Of a stretch of DNA of 64,000 bases, positions 43,083 through 52,340 are shown piece by piece (within the stretch, counting starts at the first letter, position 1; the number at the start of each line of letters is the position of its first letter). The stretch is from Nitratireductor sp. Its GTDB lineage: Bacteria > Pseudomonadota > Alphaproteobacteria > Rhizobiales > Rhizobiaceae. The notes beneath the pieces are model-generated. The model saw only the letters and a list, made by a program, of their open reading frames with translations. It made no database searches and was not told the DNA's origin. The stretch lies in contig JACKJU010000001.1 in NCBI GenBank assembly GCA_020637805.1, positions 372,001 to 436,000 on the forward strand, written 5' to 3'. Made by a program: the position numbers and the translations under genes.

Positions 43083-46000
43083 ATGGCAACGAAGCCAAAG
43101 ACCGAAAAGAAATCAAAGGCCGACACGGCCAATGAAGATGAGGCAGCCCTGAAGGCGGTCGAGGAAGCGCTCGCGCTCAATCTGGGTGACGATTTCTCCG
43201 AGGATGAAGACCCCTTTGCCGAGCTTGAGCGCAAGCTTGCGAGCACCGCAAATGATCTGCGCGATGATGAGGGTATGGCAGCTTCTGCCTATCCGGCTGG
43301 CGCGTCTGCGCCCTCCGAACGGCTGCAGGGCAATGCATCCGCTTCAGCATCTGGCAAGCCGGTGGAAATGCAGGCAGCCAATGACGACCGCCGCGACATG
43401 GTTGCCGATCTCGTTTACGGCCTTCAGCGCAAGCCCTCGCGCATGCCTCTGGTGCTGGCAGGTGTCTTCTCAGTCGTGTGGGTTGCTGTCTTCGCGTGGC
43501 TGATCAGTTCCGCCGAACCGCAACTCCTGAATTCCAACGTGCCCCTGGCGATACGCATCGCGGAGCCCAAGGCGCTAGGCTATGCAGCAGCCGTCATCTT
43601 CCCGATCCTGCTCGCATGGGGCTTCGCTGCCCTGTTGCGCAGGGCACAGGAAATGCGCCACGCGGCGCGCTCCATGACAGAGGCAGCCATACGGCTGATG
43701 CAGCCGGAATCCGTGGCTTCCGACGCCATTGTTACTGTCGGACGCGCCATCCGCCGCGAAGTCGCGGCAATGGGCGAAGGTGTCGAACGCGCCGTTGCAC
43801 GGGCCGGTGAACTGGAAGCAATGGTACACAACGAGGTTCTCAACCTCGAGCGGTCATACTCGGATTCAGAGATCAAGCTGCGCAGCCTGGTTTCCGACCT
43901 GAGCGGCGAACGCGAGCAGGTTGTCGGCCACGCCGAGCGGGTTCGCGAAGCAATCCAGGTATCGCAGGCCGGACTGACCTCCGACATGGATCAACTCACC
44001 TCCCGCCTGCAACAGGTCATTGATGGTGCGGCAGAGCGGATGACTGGCACGCTGGAAGCGCGCGAAGCCCACATTACCGCTTCTCTGTCCGAAGCCGGGG
44101 ACCGGCTGGTCTCACTGCTGACCGATTCCGGCGCGGACCTCGAAAGCCGCCTGACAAACGGCACCAAGCTTTTCGAGAACGTTATCGGCACACGTGCCGA
44201 CGAGATGAGCGAACGCATCCACCTGGCCGGCTCCACCGTGGCCAACCTGATGCAGACCCAGTCCGCCGGACTGCGCGATCAGGCAGATGAGATTACCCGA
44301 CAGATCGAGGATTCCATTGCAATCCGCTCCGCCGAGTTCACGTCGAGGCTGAGCGAAACCACCGAGATGCTGCAGGGCATGCTCGATCAGCGGCTGGACA
44401 GCATTCACAACACGCTTTCCACCAAGGGCGACGCTTTTGTTCATTCCCTTGGAACGCGTACGGAAGCACTGGACAAGGTTCTGGCCGAGCGTTCCAAGGC
44501 CATCAGCGAAACCCTCGCCTCCCGCCTCTCCGGCTTCGGCAAGGACATGACGGCGCATCTGGAAAGCTCTGTCGGCCAGATCCGCTCCGGGCAGGAACAA
44601 CTGGTCGAAGCCGCCACCCAGCTTGAGAACTCGGTTGCCGAACGCACCGGCTCGCTGGAAGCTGTCATGAGCGAACGTCAGGAAAAGCTGGCCGCCATCA
44701 TTGCCGGGGGCGAAGACGCCATACGCACCAATCTCGCGAACGGCCTTTCCAGTGTTTCGGCCAAGGCGGCCGAGATCAGCAAGGGCTTGGCCGACCAGAG
44801 CGCCGCGCTTGTTTCGGGCATGGACGAGAAATCCGTCTCGCTTCTTCGCGATCTCGACGAACGCATCAACTCGCTTGCTTCCGGTGTCGAACAGAATGCC
44901 GGGCTGCTCAGATCGCTGCTTGAGGAAAAATCCGCAGCGGTTTTCGCCGGCATGGATCAGCAGGGCAAGAGCCTTCTGGCCGGCATCGACCAGCGCAATC
45001 AGATCGTGATCTCCGGACTGGACAAGCGCAGCCAGACCATGTTGTCCGGAATGGACCAACGCGGTCAGTCCCTGCTCTCAGGTTTTGATGAACGCAGTTC
45101 GGGTATGCTCTCGGACCTCGAAAAGCGTAGTTCAGACATGCTTTCAGGTGTCGAGGCGCGCAGCAAGGATGTCCTTTCCGGGCTCGATGAACGCGCCAAC
45201 AACATGGTCGAGGGCATTCGCCGCCAGGGCGACAGCATGCTTTCTGGCGTGGATGAGCGTGCGGGCGGCATTCTCTCCGGCATGGAAGAACGCAGCAAGG
45301 GCGTTCTCTCCGGGATGGACGAACGCAATCAGTCCATGTTCTCGGGAATGGAAGAGCGTGGCAAGGCAGTTCTTTCAGGTCTCGACAAGCGCAACCAGGG
45401 CATTTCGGAAGGCATGCGCCAAAGAGGCGATGTCATTCTCTCCGGTATCGATCAGCGTGCCGGCGGCATTCTGTCCGGCATCGAGGAGCGCAGCAAAGGC
45501 ATTCTCTCGGGGCTGGACGAACGCAATCAGTCCATGCTCGACGGGCTGGACGAGCGCGGACGTGACCTCCTGCTTGGCATCAACCACAGCGGCGAAGGCA
45601 TATTGTCTGGCGTAGGCGAGCGCGGACAGGCCCTGCTCTCCGAGCTTGACGCGCGCAACCAATCTATGCGCGACAGCATCGACGCACAGGGCAGCAACAT
45701 CCTTGCAGGCATTGATCAGAGCGGCGAAGGCATACTCTCCGGCATCGAGACCCGCGGCCAGAACGTGGTCGCAGGTATCGAGGAGCGAAGCGCCGGACTG
45801 CTTTCCAGCCTCGGCGAGAAAAATGTCGACATTATCAGCGGTGTGGACGAGCGCGCAGCGGAACTGATTGGCGCACTCGATACCGCAAGACAAGACCTGG
45901 GAGACATACTGGACCAGCGTACGGGCGGACTTTCCGACATGCTGACCAGCGGAACCGATCGCATTGCGTCGGCGGTCGAGGGCAAATACGGGCTGTTCTC

Positions 46001-47813
46001 GAAGCTGCTGGACGAGAAGCGTCAGGTCATCAGCGCAGATCTGGACGAGCGGATTTCCCAGACGGTGGGCGCCATCGACGAGAAGGCGGAAGCCATTTCG
46101 CGCATACTCACCCAGCGCGCCGAGCACATCAACTCGACCCTGGGGACGAGCCTCGTCGACAATCAGCGCATGCTCGAGGAGCGTACGAGAGAATTCAACG
46201 AGCTTCTCTCCAGCCGGTCCGAGGAACTGAAGGAAATTCTGCAGCAGCAGGCGATGCCTGTGGTCGAGATGCTCCAGGTTCGCGGCGACGAAGTCGCAGA
46301 CAAGCTGGGCGCCGTGCACGAGACCGTACGCACCGACGTGAACGACCTGCTTGGAAACCTTGCCCATGTCAGCGAAGCACTGAAGTCCCTCATCGAAAAA
46401 GGTGGCTCGGATCTCGAACAAATGGGCTCGGCCATCACTGAACAGGCCGAAAGCATGTCGCGGGCCGTGGAGAAAGCCAAATCCGATGTGGAGACTTCGA
46501 GCGAAATAGCCAAGTCGGCACACTTCGAGATGAACGAAACTGCGACCAACCTTCTGGCGAATATCGGCGGGATCGCGGAACGCTTCGAGATGCAGACGCG
46601 GTTCCTGGAACAGGCCACGAGCATGATCGACGAGGCTCAGCGCAACTTCGCCTTCACCATGGACAATCGCGAAACCGATCTTGTCAGCCTTGCATCCGGC
46701 CTTGCCGAGCGGACCGGCGAAATCGAACAGTCGATGGCCGCATTCTCTGAAATGCTGATGCGCACGATGGAAGAAATGACACAGCGGTCGCGTTTGGTCG
46801 GCACCACCGTGACTGCCGAAATCGGGTCGGCAATGGAAGACACCCATGCCCGCTTCTCTGCAGCGACCGAGGCAATGCGCCAGGCAGCCGAAGAAGTACG
46901 CCGCGATCTGGAAGAAACCCGCAAGCAGATGAAAAAGGGCGTCATGGAACTGCCCGAGGAAACGCGCCAGAGTGCTGACGCCATGCGCAAGGTCGTTGCA
47001 GACCAGATTGCCGCGCTGCGCGACCTTTCCGAGATCGTGTCAAAGTCCGGCAAGGCGCTCGACGGCACGCCGGGACGCAATCCGAGTGCTTCTCAGACTG
47101 CGGCAAGTTCGCCGGCAGTTGCGCGCCCTGCACGCGTTGCATCCGTTGCCGCGCCGGCACCTGTGGCTTCGCCCTCCTTCCCGCCGCGCACTTCCGCACA
47201 GCCGGCGGCACAGGCAGCACAAGCCGCCTACCGCGAACAGCAAACGGCGCAGGTTACGCCCCTGCGTCCGGCCACACAAACAATGCCCCCTGTACAGGCT
47301 CCGGCACCACAGGCCGAATACCGGACCGACTATTCGAACCAGCGCCGCCAGGAGCCCGCACAAGGCCCACAGGCAGGCGGCTGGGTGAGCGACCTTCTGC
47401 GCCGCGCCTCCGAAGAGCCGCAGGACTACGCACCGTCGAGGCCGCGCCAACAGGAACGCCCGCCCCTTCACACGATCGAGAGCCTCAATGCGCTGTCGAT
47501 GGATATCGCGCGGCAGATCGATCACGAGGCATCTATCGACCTTTGGGAGCGGTACCAGCGCGGCGAACGCAACGTCTTCACCCGCAGGCTCTACACCCTG
47601 CAGGGCCAGCAGACATTCGACGAGATCCGCCGGAAGTATGGCAGCGACGCCGAATTCCGCCGCGCCGTCGACCGCTACGTGGATGACTTCGAGCAGTTGC
47701 TGAGCGAGGTTTCCGAGAGCGACCGCGACAACATCATGGCGCAGACTTACCTGACCTCGGACACGGGCAAGGTCTACACCATGCTCGCACACGCTGCGGG
47801 ACGCCTTGGCTAA
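43083..47813 (+). CDS. gpr: GPR/RgsE-like growth-pole coiled-coil protein
   Basis: A 1576-residue membrane-anchored giant. After about 120 charged residues come two membrane helices (MPLVLAGVFSVVWVAVFAWL, 121-143; ALGYAAAVIFPILLAWGF, 164-185), and then a long predicted coiled coil to about 1327. That rod contains an array of exact 11-residue repeats at 575-937 (listed separately). A Pro/Ala/Gln-rich linker (1328-1463) leads to a conserved C-terminal domain (about 1464-1576; SLNALSMDIARQIDHEASI). Size, two N-terminal helices, apolipoprotein-like rod and C-terminal domain match the growth pole ring protein of Agrobacterium (GPR) and RgsE of Sinorhizobium, which set unipolar growth. It is shorter than the roughly 2100-residue relatives. 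ATG follows GAGGCCAAGTCT. Confidence 0.83.
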   Translation: MATKPKTEKKSKADTANEDEAALKAVEEALALNLGDDFSEDEDPFAELERKLASTANDLRDDEGMAASAYPAGASAPSERLQGNASASASGKPVEMQAANDDRRDMVADLVYGLQRKPSRMPLVLAGVFSVVWVAVFAWLISSAEPQLLNSNVPLAIRIAEPKALGYAAAVIFPILLAWGFAALLRRAQEMRHAARSMTEAAIRLMQPESVASDAIVTVGRAIRREVAAMGEGVERAVARAGELEAMVHNEVLNLERSYSDSEIKLRSLVSDLSGEREQVVGHAERVREAIQVSQAGLTSDMDQLTSRLQQVIDGAAERMTGTLEAREAHITASLSEAGDRLVSLLTDSGADLESRLTNGTKLFENVIGTRADEMSERIHLAGSTVANLMQTQSAGLRDQADEITRQIEDSIAIRSAEFTSRLSETTEMLQGMLDQRLDSIHNTLSTKGDAFVHSLGTRTEALDKVLAERSKAISETLASRLSGFGKDMTAHLESSVGQIRSGQEQLVEAATQLENSVAERTGSLEAVMSERQEKLAAIIAGGEDAIRTNLANGLSSVSAKAAEISKGLADQSAALVSGMDEKSVSLLRDLDERINSLASGVEQNAGLLRSLLEEKSAAVFAGMDQQGKSLLAGIDQRNQIVISGLDKRSQTMLSGMDQRGQSLLSGFDERSSGMLSDLEKRSSDMLSGVEARSKDVLSGLDERANNMVEGIRRQGDSMLSGVDERAGGILSGMEERSKGVLSGMDERNQSMFSGMEERGKAVLSGLDKRNQGISEGMRQRGDVILSGIDQRAGGILSGIEERSKGILSGLDERNQSMLDGLDERGRDLLLGINHSGEGILSGVGERGQALLSELDARNQSMRDSIDAQGSNILAGIDQSGEGILSGIETRGQNVVAGIEERSAGLLSSLGEKNVDIISGVDERAAELIGALDTARQDLGDILDQRTGGLSDMLTSGTDRIASAVEGKYGLFSKLLDEKRQVISADLDERISQTVGAIDEKAEAISRILTQRAEHINSTLGTSLVDNQRMLEERTREFNELLSSRSEELKEILQQQAMPVVEMLQVRGDEVADKLGAVHETVRTDVNDLLGNLAHVSEALKSLIEKGGSDLEQMGSAITEQAESMSRAVEKAKSDVETSSEIAKSAHFEMNETATNLLANIGGIAERFEMQTRFLEQATSMIDEAQRNFAFTMDNRETDLVSLASGLAERTGEIEQSMAAFSEMLMRTMEEMTQRSRLVGTTVTAEIGSAMEDTHARFSAATEAMRQAAEEVRRDLEETRKQMKKGVMELPEETRQSADAMRKVVADQIAALRDLSEIVSKSGKALDGTPGRNPSASQTAASSPAVARPARVASVAAPAPVASPSFPPRTSAQPAAQAAQAAYREQQTAQVTPLRPATQTMPPVQAPAPQAEYRTDYSNQRRQEPAQGPQAGGWVSDLLRRASEEPQDYAPSRPRQQERPPLHTIESLNALSMDIARQIDHEASIDLWERYQRGERNVFTRRLYTLQGQQTFDEIRRKYGSDAEFRRAVDRYVDDFEQLLSEVSESDRDNIMAQTYLTSDTGKVYTMLAHAAGRLG
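44805..45893 (+). repeat. 33 tandem 33-bp units (11-residue hendecads) in the GPR-like gene
   Basis: Consensus x-(I/L/M)-L-S-G-h-(D/E)-(E/Q)-R-(S/N/G)-x, with no gap between units. Examples: SLLAGIDQRNQ, TMLSGMDQRGQ, GVLSGMDERNQ, SMFSGMEERGK, GILSGIEERSK. Units 13-18 (45201-45398) and 19-24 (45399-45596) are copies of each other: NMVEGIRRQGD/GISEGMRQRGD, GILSGMEERSK/GILSGIEERSK, GVLSGMDERNQ/GILSGLDERNQ. A weaker 11-residue phase runs on to about 46157. A hendecad pattern predicts a right-handed coiled coil. Confidence 0.93.
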
Positions 47814-47983
47814 AGCGGTTGCGTTTGGTCTGACTCACCAAAGAAGAAAATGCCAACCTGGCCCGGTTCAGGCGATTGGCCGGATGCCAGCCAATCAAAA
47901 CAGAGATAGCTGTCCCGCAGGCCTACGCTGCGGGTTCGCATTCTTCTGACGGATTACATTCTTCGGGGAAAATTCGACGCAGT

Positions 47984-48604
47984 TCAGACCGCGCGCAGCG
48001 TCCACTGCACGATATCGCGCGCGACCTGTGCAAAGGCGCGATTGAGGGCGCTCACGACAGCGAGCGGTTCCGTCGAAGACAGGGGAACATTCGCCGTGAA
48101 AATCTCCGAGCGAACGACCTTGCCGCTCCGGTCGCTGACCAGCTTCACGGAGATCGATACCGCGGCCTCGTTGCTGCCTTCCAGGTTTGCCTGAAACTCC
48201 CGGATGCTGGACACGATCTGGTAGTCGATCACCAGCCCGTCGCCAGGCTTGGCGACCGCCCTCGCCTTGCCTGTATTCTCGAAACTCTCGATCAGCCTGG
48301 CCTGGATCAGCTTTGGAAGGCGGTCACTCCATTGGGACTTGCCCAGGTATTCAACCACCTCATCCGAGGGCTTGATGACGATGTCCTGGCTGTCCAGCAC
48401 CTTCACGGCTGCAGGTTCGAGTATCAGAACCTGTGCGCGGGTGCCCGCCTTCAAACCCGGAAAGGTGGCAGGCGCGGTGATGTCATAGGTATTGGGCAGG
48501 GGCGCGGGAACCAGCGAGGTGCACGCGGACAGGAGGGCCGCGGCAAGCAGAACTGCAATACCGGTCCTGCTTGTCTTCGTTCTTCTTGTGCCGAGATTAC
48601 CCAC
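47984..48604 (-). CDS. ABC-type transport auxiliary lipoprotein (PqiC/LinN-like)
   Basis: Fourth component of an MCE-type lipid transport system, an envelope lipoprotein of about 206 residues. The signal is GIAVLLAAALLSAC, with lipobox Cys. The mature domain has LPNTYDITAPATF and YLGKSQWSDRLPKLIQARLI, the pattern of the ABC-transport auxiliary family. The start is taken as GTG (48602-48604) because GGGAG lies six bases upstream; ATGs at 48650-48652 and 48665-48667 would give a 17-22-residue longer N terminus. It closes the mlaE-mlaF-mlaD run and converges on gpr. Confidence 0.85.
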   Translation of the reverse strand: MGNLGTRRTKTSRTGIAVLLAAALLSACTSLVPAPLPNTYDITAPATFPGLKAGTRAQVLILEPAAVKVLDSQDIVIKPSDEVVEYLGKSQWSDRLPKLIQARLIESFENTGKARAVAKPGDGLVIDYQIVSSIREFQANLEGSNEAAVSISVKLVSDRSGKVVRSEIFTANVPLSSTEPLAVVSALNRAFAQVARDIVQWTLRAV

Positions 48605-48728
48605 TGCAAACTCCCGAAGGGCCCAAAATTTCAAAACCTGACCAAATTTCATGCCCCGCCGCGCCAAGGCTCTCGCCGCGCGGACTGATGTTTTGGGTAA
48701 ACCGTAAGCCGGGGAAGGTCAATCCGGA

Positions 48729-50078
48729 TCAACGCCTCGGGCGGCCGTCATAGGTTTTAACCGTGCGACCGTTGCCCGAAATCAACGACGATGGATTGCG
48801 CTCGATATTTTCGACCACGCTCTCGATGCGGTTGACCGAACGCCGCGCATCGTTGATCAGGCCTCTGAAGTCGCTCAGACCACCCTTGGAGAAACTCTCC
48901 AGACCGCCGGAAATCGTGTCCACCTTGTTGTTCAGGTTCTGGGCAAGTGTTCTGAAATCACCAAGCGTGTCGCGCAAATCGGTCATGACGGAATCGGCAT
49001 CGCCGTTTCCAAGAAAGCCGTCGAGCTTGGCCAGAACGCCGTCGATTTTCTTCGATGATTCGTTTAGGCGCGCCATCATTTCGCTGGCGTCGCGGACCGT
49101 CTGGTCGATCTCCTGCTTGCGGCCAGCCAGTGTCTGGGTGACCTCCTGGGCATTTGCCACAACGGTCTTGGCCGTCTCGGAGGCCTCGGCAATATTGTCG
49201 ACCGTTGTGCGGACACGTCCCTCATCCACTTCGGCCAGTATCCTGTCGACCTTGGCGAGGCTGGCATTCAGGCTTTCTGTTGCCTTGCCGGCCTCGGTCA
49301 TGAAGCCGTCGAAGCGGGCACCGGTATCCTTCAAATCCTGCGAGAAGACAGAAACGTTGTCGACGGTAGTCTTGACCTTCTCGGGATCAACCGCAGAGAC
49401 GATCTTTTCAAGGCCCTTCACCGTGCCGTCGATCTTTTCGCCGAAGCCATCGAGCGCCTCGCCGATCTGCCCGGCACTGGCAAGAAACTTGTCGACGCCT
49501 TCAGAGTTCTTTTCGAGCGCCTGGGTGAACTTCTCGACGTTCCTGACCGCGTTGGACACCGGCTGCCTGTTTTCCTCGACAAACTCCTGTACGGACTCAA
49601 GCGCCTTGTTTGCCTTCACGGCGACGTCACGAACGGTTTCGAGAATGTCCTGAACGGCAGACGGCTGCGCGTTGATGATGGGAGCCGTTCCAGGGCCTGC
49701 GGCATCGAACAACGAAGCGGCATCGGGCGAGCCGCCCTCAAGCGAGATGTAGGCTATGCCCGTCAGCCCCTGTGAACCGATGACCGCCTTGGTGTCGGTT
49801 CTGACCGGCGTGGTGTCGTCGATCTGCGAATAGGCATAGACCACGCGCGGGTCCTTCGGATCGAAGATCAACCGGTCGACCTTGCCTACCTTGATGCCGT
49901 TGAAATGAACCTCACTGCCCGGAGCAAGCCCGGTGACCGCGCCCTCGATGCGTACCGTCACCGGCCTGAGGGTCGCCCCCTGGTCATACTCGGAGACCCA
50001 GTAGATGAAGCCGAAACTCGCCAGCAAGACCACCAGCGTGAAAAAGCCTACGGCGACGTAATTTGCCCTGGTTTCCAT
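48729..50078 (-). CDS. mlaD: MCE/MlaD-family substrate-binding protein
   Basis: A 449-residue inner-membrane-anchored protein whose MCE domain forms a ring that carries lipid through the periplasm. One N-terminal helix (VAVGFFTLVVLLASFGFIYW) is followed by the MCE motif VTGLAPGSEVHFNGIKVG and GLTGIAYISLEGG. The long C-terminal region is a helical tail (about residues 150-440) that is larger than in MlaD of E. coli and resembles the tunnel-forming helices of LetB/PqiB-type or LinM proteins. Start METRANYVAVG. Four bases after the ATPase gene. Confidence 0.92.
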   Translation of the reverse strand: METRANYVAVGFFTLVVLLASFGFIYWVSEYDQGATLRPVTVRIEGAVTGLAPGSEVHFNGIKVGKVDRLIFDPKDPRVVYAYSQIDDTTPVRTDTKAVIGSQGLTGIAYISLEGGSPDAASLFDAAGPGTAPIINAQPSAVQDILETVRDVAVKANKALESVQEFVEENRQPVSNAVRNVEKFTQALEKNSEGVDKFLASAGQIGEALDGFGEKIDGTVKGLEKIVSAVDPEKVKTTVDNVSVFSQDLKDTGARFDGFMTEAGKATESLNASLAKVDRILAEVDEGRVRTTVDNIAEASETAKTVVANAQEVTQTLAGRKQEIDQTVRDASEMMARLNESSKKIDGVLAKLDGFLGNGDADSVMTDLRDTLGDFRTLAQNLNNKVDTISGGLESFSKGGLSDFRGLINDARRSVNRIESVVENIERNPSSLISGNGRTVKTYDGRPRR

Positions 50079-50082
50079 TCAA

Positions 50083-50931
50083 CTACACCATTTCGTTCAT
50101 TGCGGCATCGCCCTGCACGGAGCGGGGAACGATCTGTCTTGCGCGTTTGCCGTGAAAATAGGACTGCACCCATTGGTCGTCACAGGCAAGCATTGCCTCG
50201 ATACCGCCATCCACGAGCACCCGTTTTTCGGCCAGTACGGCAATCCGGTCACATACCGAGAAGAGGCTGTCGAGATCGTGCGTCACCATGTAAACCGTCA
50301 GGCCAAGCGTGTCACGCAAGGTGGCAATGAGATCATCGAAGTCCGCTGCGCCGATCGGATCGAGGCCGGAAGTCGGCTCATCGAGAAACAGCAATTCCGG
50401 GTCGAGTGCGAGTGCGCGGGCAAGTGCGACGCGCTTGATCATGCCGCCCGACAGCTCGGAGGGCATCTTCAGGGCCGCGTCCTGAGAAAGGCCTACGAGT
50501 TCCAGCTTTACCCGCGCCAGTTCGCGCATCAGCGACACCGGCATGTCGAGATATTCGCGCATCGGCACGCATATGTTGTCGATCACGTTGAGCGAGGAAA
50601 ACAGTGCCCCGTGCTGGAACATGACGCCGATGCGCTGATCCAGGCGCAGGCGGGCTTCGTCCCGGGCAGCGTGATAATCCTGTCCGAACAGCAGTATCTT
50701 GCCGCTCGCAGCCTTGTTGAGGCCCAGGACCGTGCGCATTAGAACGGACTTGCCTGCACCGGATGCTCCGACGAAGCCCAGAATTTCGCCACGATAGATT
50801 TCCAGATCGAGATGTTCCAGCACCGTGCGGCCGTCGAACGCCACGGTCACGTCATGCACGGACAAAACCACATCACGCGCCGTGTTTTCAACGGCCTGCT
50901 GATCTCCATTCTGGCGGTTTTCAGCGCTCAT
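50083..50931 (-). CDS. mlaF: ABC transporter ATPase of the MCE system
   Basis: A 282-residue ATP-binding subunit. Walker A GFVGASGAGKSVLMRT, signature LSGGMIKRVALARALALD, Walker B LLFLDEPTSGLDPIG, and the H-loop in VYMVTHDLDS. The GASGAGKSVL form and the short extra N terminus are those of the MlaF/LinL group. It lies 9 bases after the permease gene and four bases before mlaD, so all are translated together. Confidence 0.94.
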   Translation of the reverse strand: MSAENRQNGDQQAVENTARDVVLSVHDVTVAFDGRTVLEHLDLEIYRGEILGFVGASGAGKSVLMRTVLGLNKAASGKILLFGQDYHAARDEARLRLDQRIGVMFQHGALFSSLNVIDNICVPMREYLDMPVSLMRELARVKLELVGLSQDAALKMPSELSGGMIKRVALARALALDPELLFLDEPTSGLDPIGAADFDDLIATLRDTLGLTVYMVTHDLDSLFSVCDRIAVLAEKRVLVDGGIEAMLACDDQWVQSYFHGKRARQIVPRSVQGDAAMNEMV

Positions 50932-50940
50932 CCATCATCC

Positions 50941-52113
50941 TCAGTAGTCGATTGCGGCATAGAAGATGGCAAAAAAACCATCGACGACAATGACGAAGAA
51001 TATTGCCTTCACCACAGCCGAAGTGACCCTGCGGCCAAGGCTTTCTGCACTGCCTTCGACCTTCATGCCCTCGACTGCAGCCATCACGCCAATGATCATG
51101 GCCATAAACGGGGCCTTGATAAGGCCAGAAAACACCGTGGTCAGATCAATCCAGTCACCAAGTTGGGTTAGGAACTCAGCAAACCCGACACCTGAATAGA
51201 AGCGCAGCAGGATGGCGGCACCGGCGAGTGCGGCCATGTCCGATATGAAAGTAAGCAAGGGAAGCGAAATTGTAAGCGCCACGAGCCTAGGAAAAATCAG
51301 CACGCCGATCGGATTTAGGCCGATGACCGTCAGCGCATCCACCTCCTCGCGCATCTTCATCGATCCGATTTCAGCGGTCATGGCGCTGCCGGAACGGCCC
51401 GCAATCATGATCGCGGTAATGAGGACGCACACCTCGCGCAGAAGCAGGATTGCGGTCAGCCCAACCGCCCAGTTCTCCAGCCCGAACGTGCGCATCTGGA
51501 AGGCGCTCTGCTGGGCGATGATTCCGCCGATCAGGAAGGAAACGAGTATGATGATTGGTGCCGAACGCAGCCCCATGCGGTCGATGTGGTGAATGATCGA
51601 AACCGGCCGCACCCCGCCGCCCTTGCCGGATTTGAGCTGCGGGCCGTGGATGGCTGCACCAATGATGTTGAAGCCCATCAAGGTATCGCGGTGCAGGCTG
51701 TACATTACCCTGCCGAGTGCCTCGACCGGTCCAAGCAGGATGTTGCGGCTGCGCCCTGTCCGTTCGCCCGTCTCGCCCGTGTAGTCCACCGCTGCGAGCA
51801 GGCGGCTGCGATGCTCGGAAACATTGGCGAGCGATACGTTTCCGCCCTTCTCGCGCCAGGCGTTCGAAAGCCGGGTAATCAACCAGGCACCAGCGGTGTC
51901 CAGATTGCCGAGCCCGGAAAGATCAAGCGTGATCGCGGATGCCGGCGCAGCGCGCGCCGCAAGCTCCTGCATGGGGCCGTTTACCGAGCCAATGGTTGCC
52001 GCCTGCCAGTTTCCCGTCAGGTGCACGGTTGTGTGCCCCGACTGATCGTCGACCTTCAGACCGGCACCAGCCGGTTCATCCGCTTTGTCTGGAAGTTCGG
52101 GGGCGATGTTCAT
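50941..52113 (-). CDS. mlaE: MlaE-family ABC permease with N-terminal STAS domain
   Basis: A 390-residue integral membrane protein with two parts. Residues about 20-110 are a STAS-like domain (TTVHLTGNWQAATIGSV, then ITLDLSGLGNLDTAGAW), the role played by separate MlaB in E. coli. Residues about 130-390 are the MlaE permease: LVSFLIGGIIAQQSAFQMR, then REVCVLITAIMIAGRSGSAM and AEIGSMKMREEVDAL. The start MNIAPELPDK is chosen over the longer open frame. Gene order permease-ATPase-MCE-lipoprotein equals linKLMN of Sphingobium. No mlaC is present. Confidence 0.93.
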   Translation of the reverse strand: MNIAPELPDKADEPAGAGLKVDDQSGHTTVHLTGNWQAATIGSVNGPMQELAARAAPASAITLDLSGLGNLDTAGAWLITRLSNAWREKGGNVSLANVSEHRSRLLAAVDYTGETGERTGRSRNILLGPVEALGRVMYSLHRDTLMGFNIIGAAIHGPQLKSGKGGGVRPVSIIHHIDRMGLRSAPIIILVSFLIGGIIAQQSAFQMRTFGLENWAVGLTAILLLREVCVLITAIMIAGRSGSAMTAEIGSMKMREEVDALTVIGLNPIGVLIFPRLVALTISLPLLTFISDMAALAGAAILLRFYSGVGFAEFLTQLGDWIDLTTVFSGLIKAPFMAMIIGVMAAVEGMKVEGSAESLGRRVTSAVVKAIFFVIVVDGFFAIFYAAIDY

Positions 52114-52340
52114 TGCTTCTCCACGCGCGACTTTCCCGCAATTACCTCGCTGCCCAAAATGCAACCCTGGACAACGCATCTCCGGCCATTGTCTGCCCCG
52201 CTTGCCTGGCAATGCGAATCCGCGATAGTTGCCGCACCATAAGGCCAACCGGCCGTGAATGGAATCGCCTCGCAAAGATTTTAAGGTTCGCGCCACGGCT
52301 CAGGCAACCGAACCTCACGCAGGATACCGGAAACCGCCAC

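Noticed and set aside
44805..45893. 33-base periodicity as a CRISPR array
   Set aside because: There are no unique spacers; the period is a protein repeat in a continuous reading frame, with codon-level variation.
45375..46847. 490-codon minus-strand frame opposite the GPR-like repeats
   Set aside because: Created by the repeat structure of the plus-strand gene; product is low complexity without motifs.
47874..47896. GATTGGC/GCCAATC stem as a terminator for gpr or the MCE operon
   Set aside because: Seven-base stem with nine-base loop and no T run on either strand; too weak to call.
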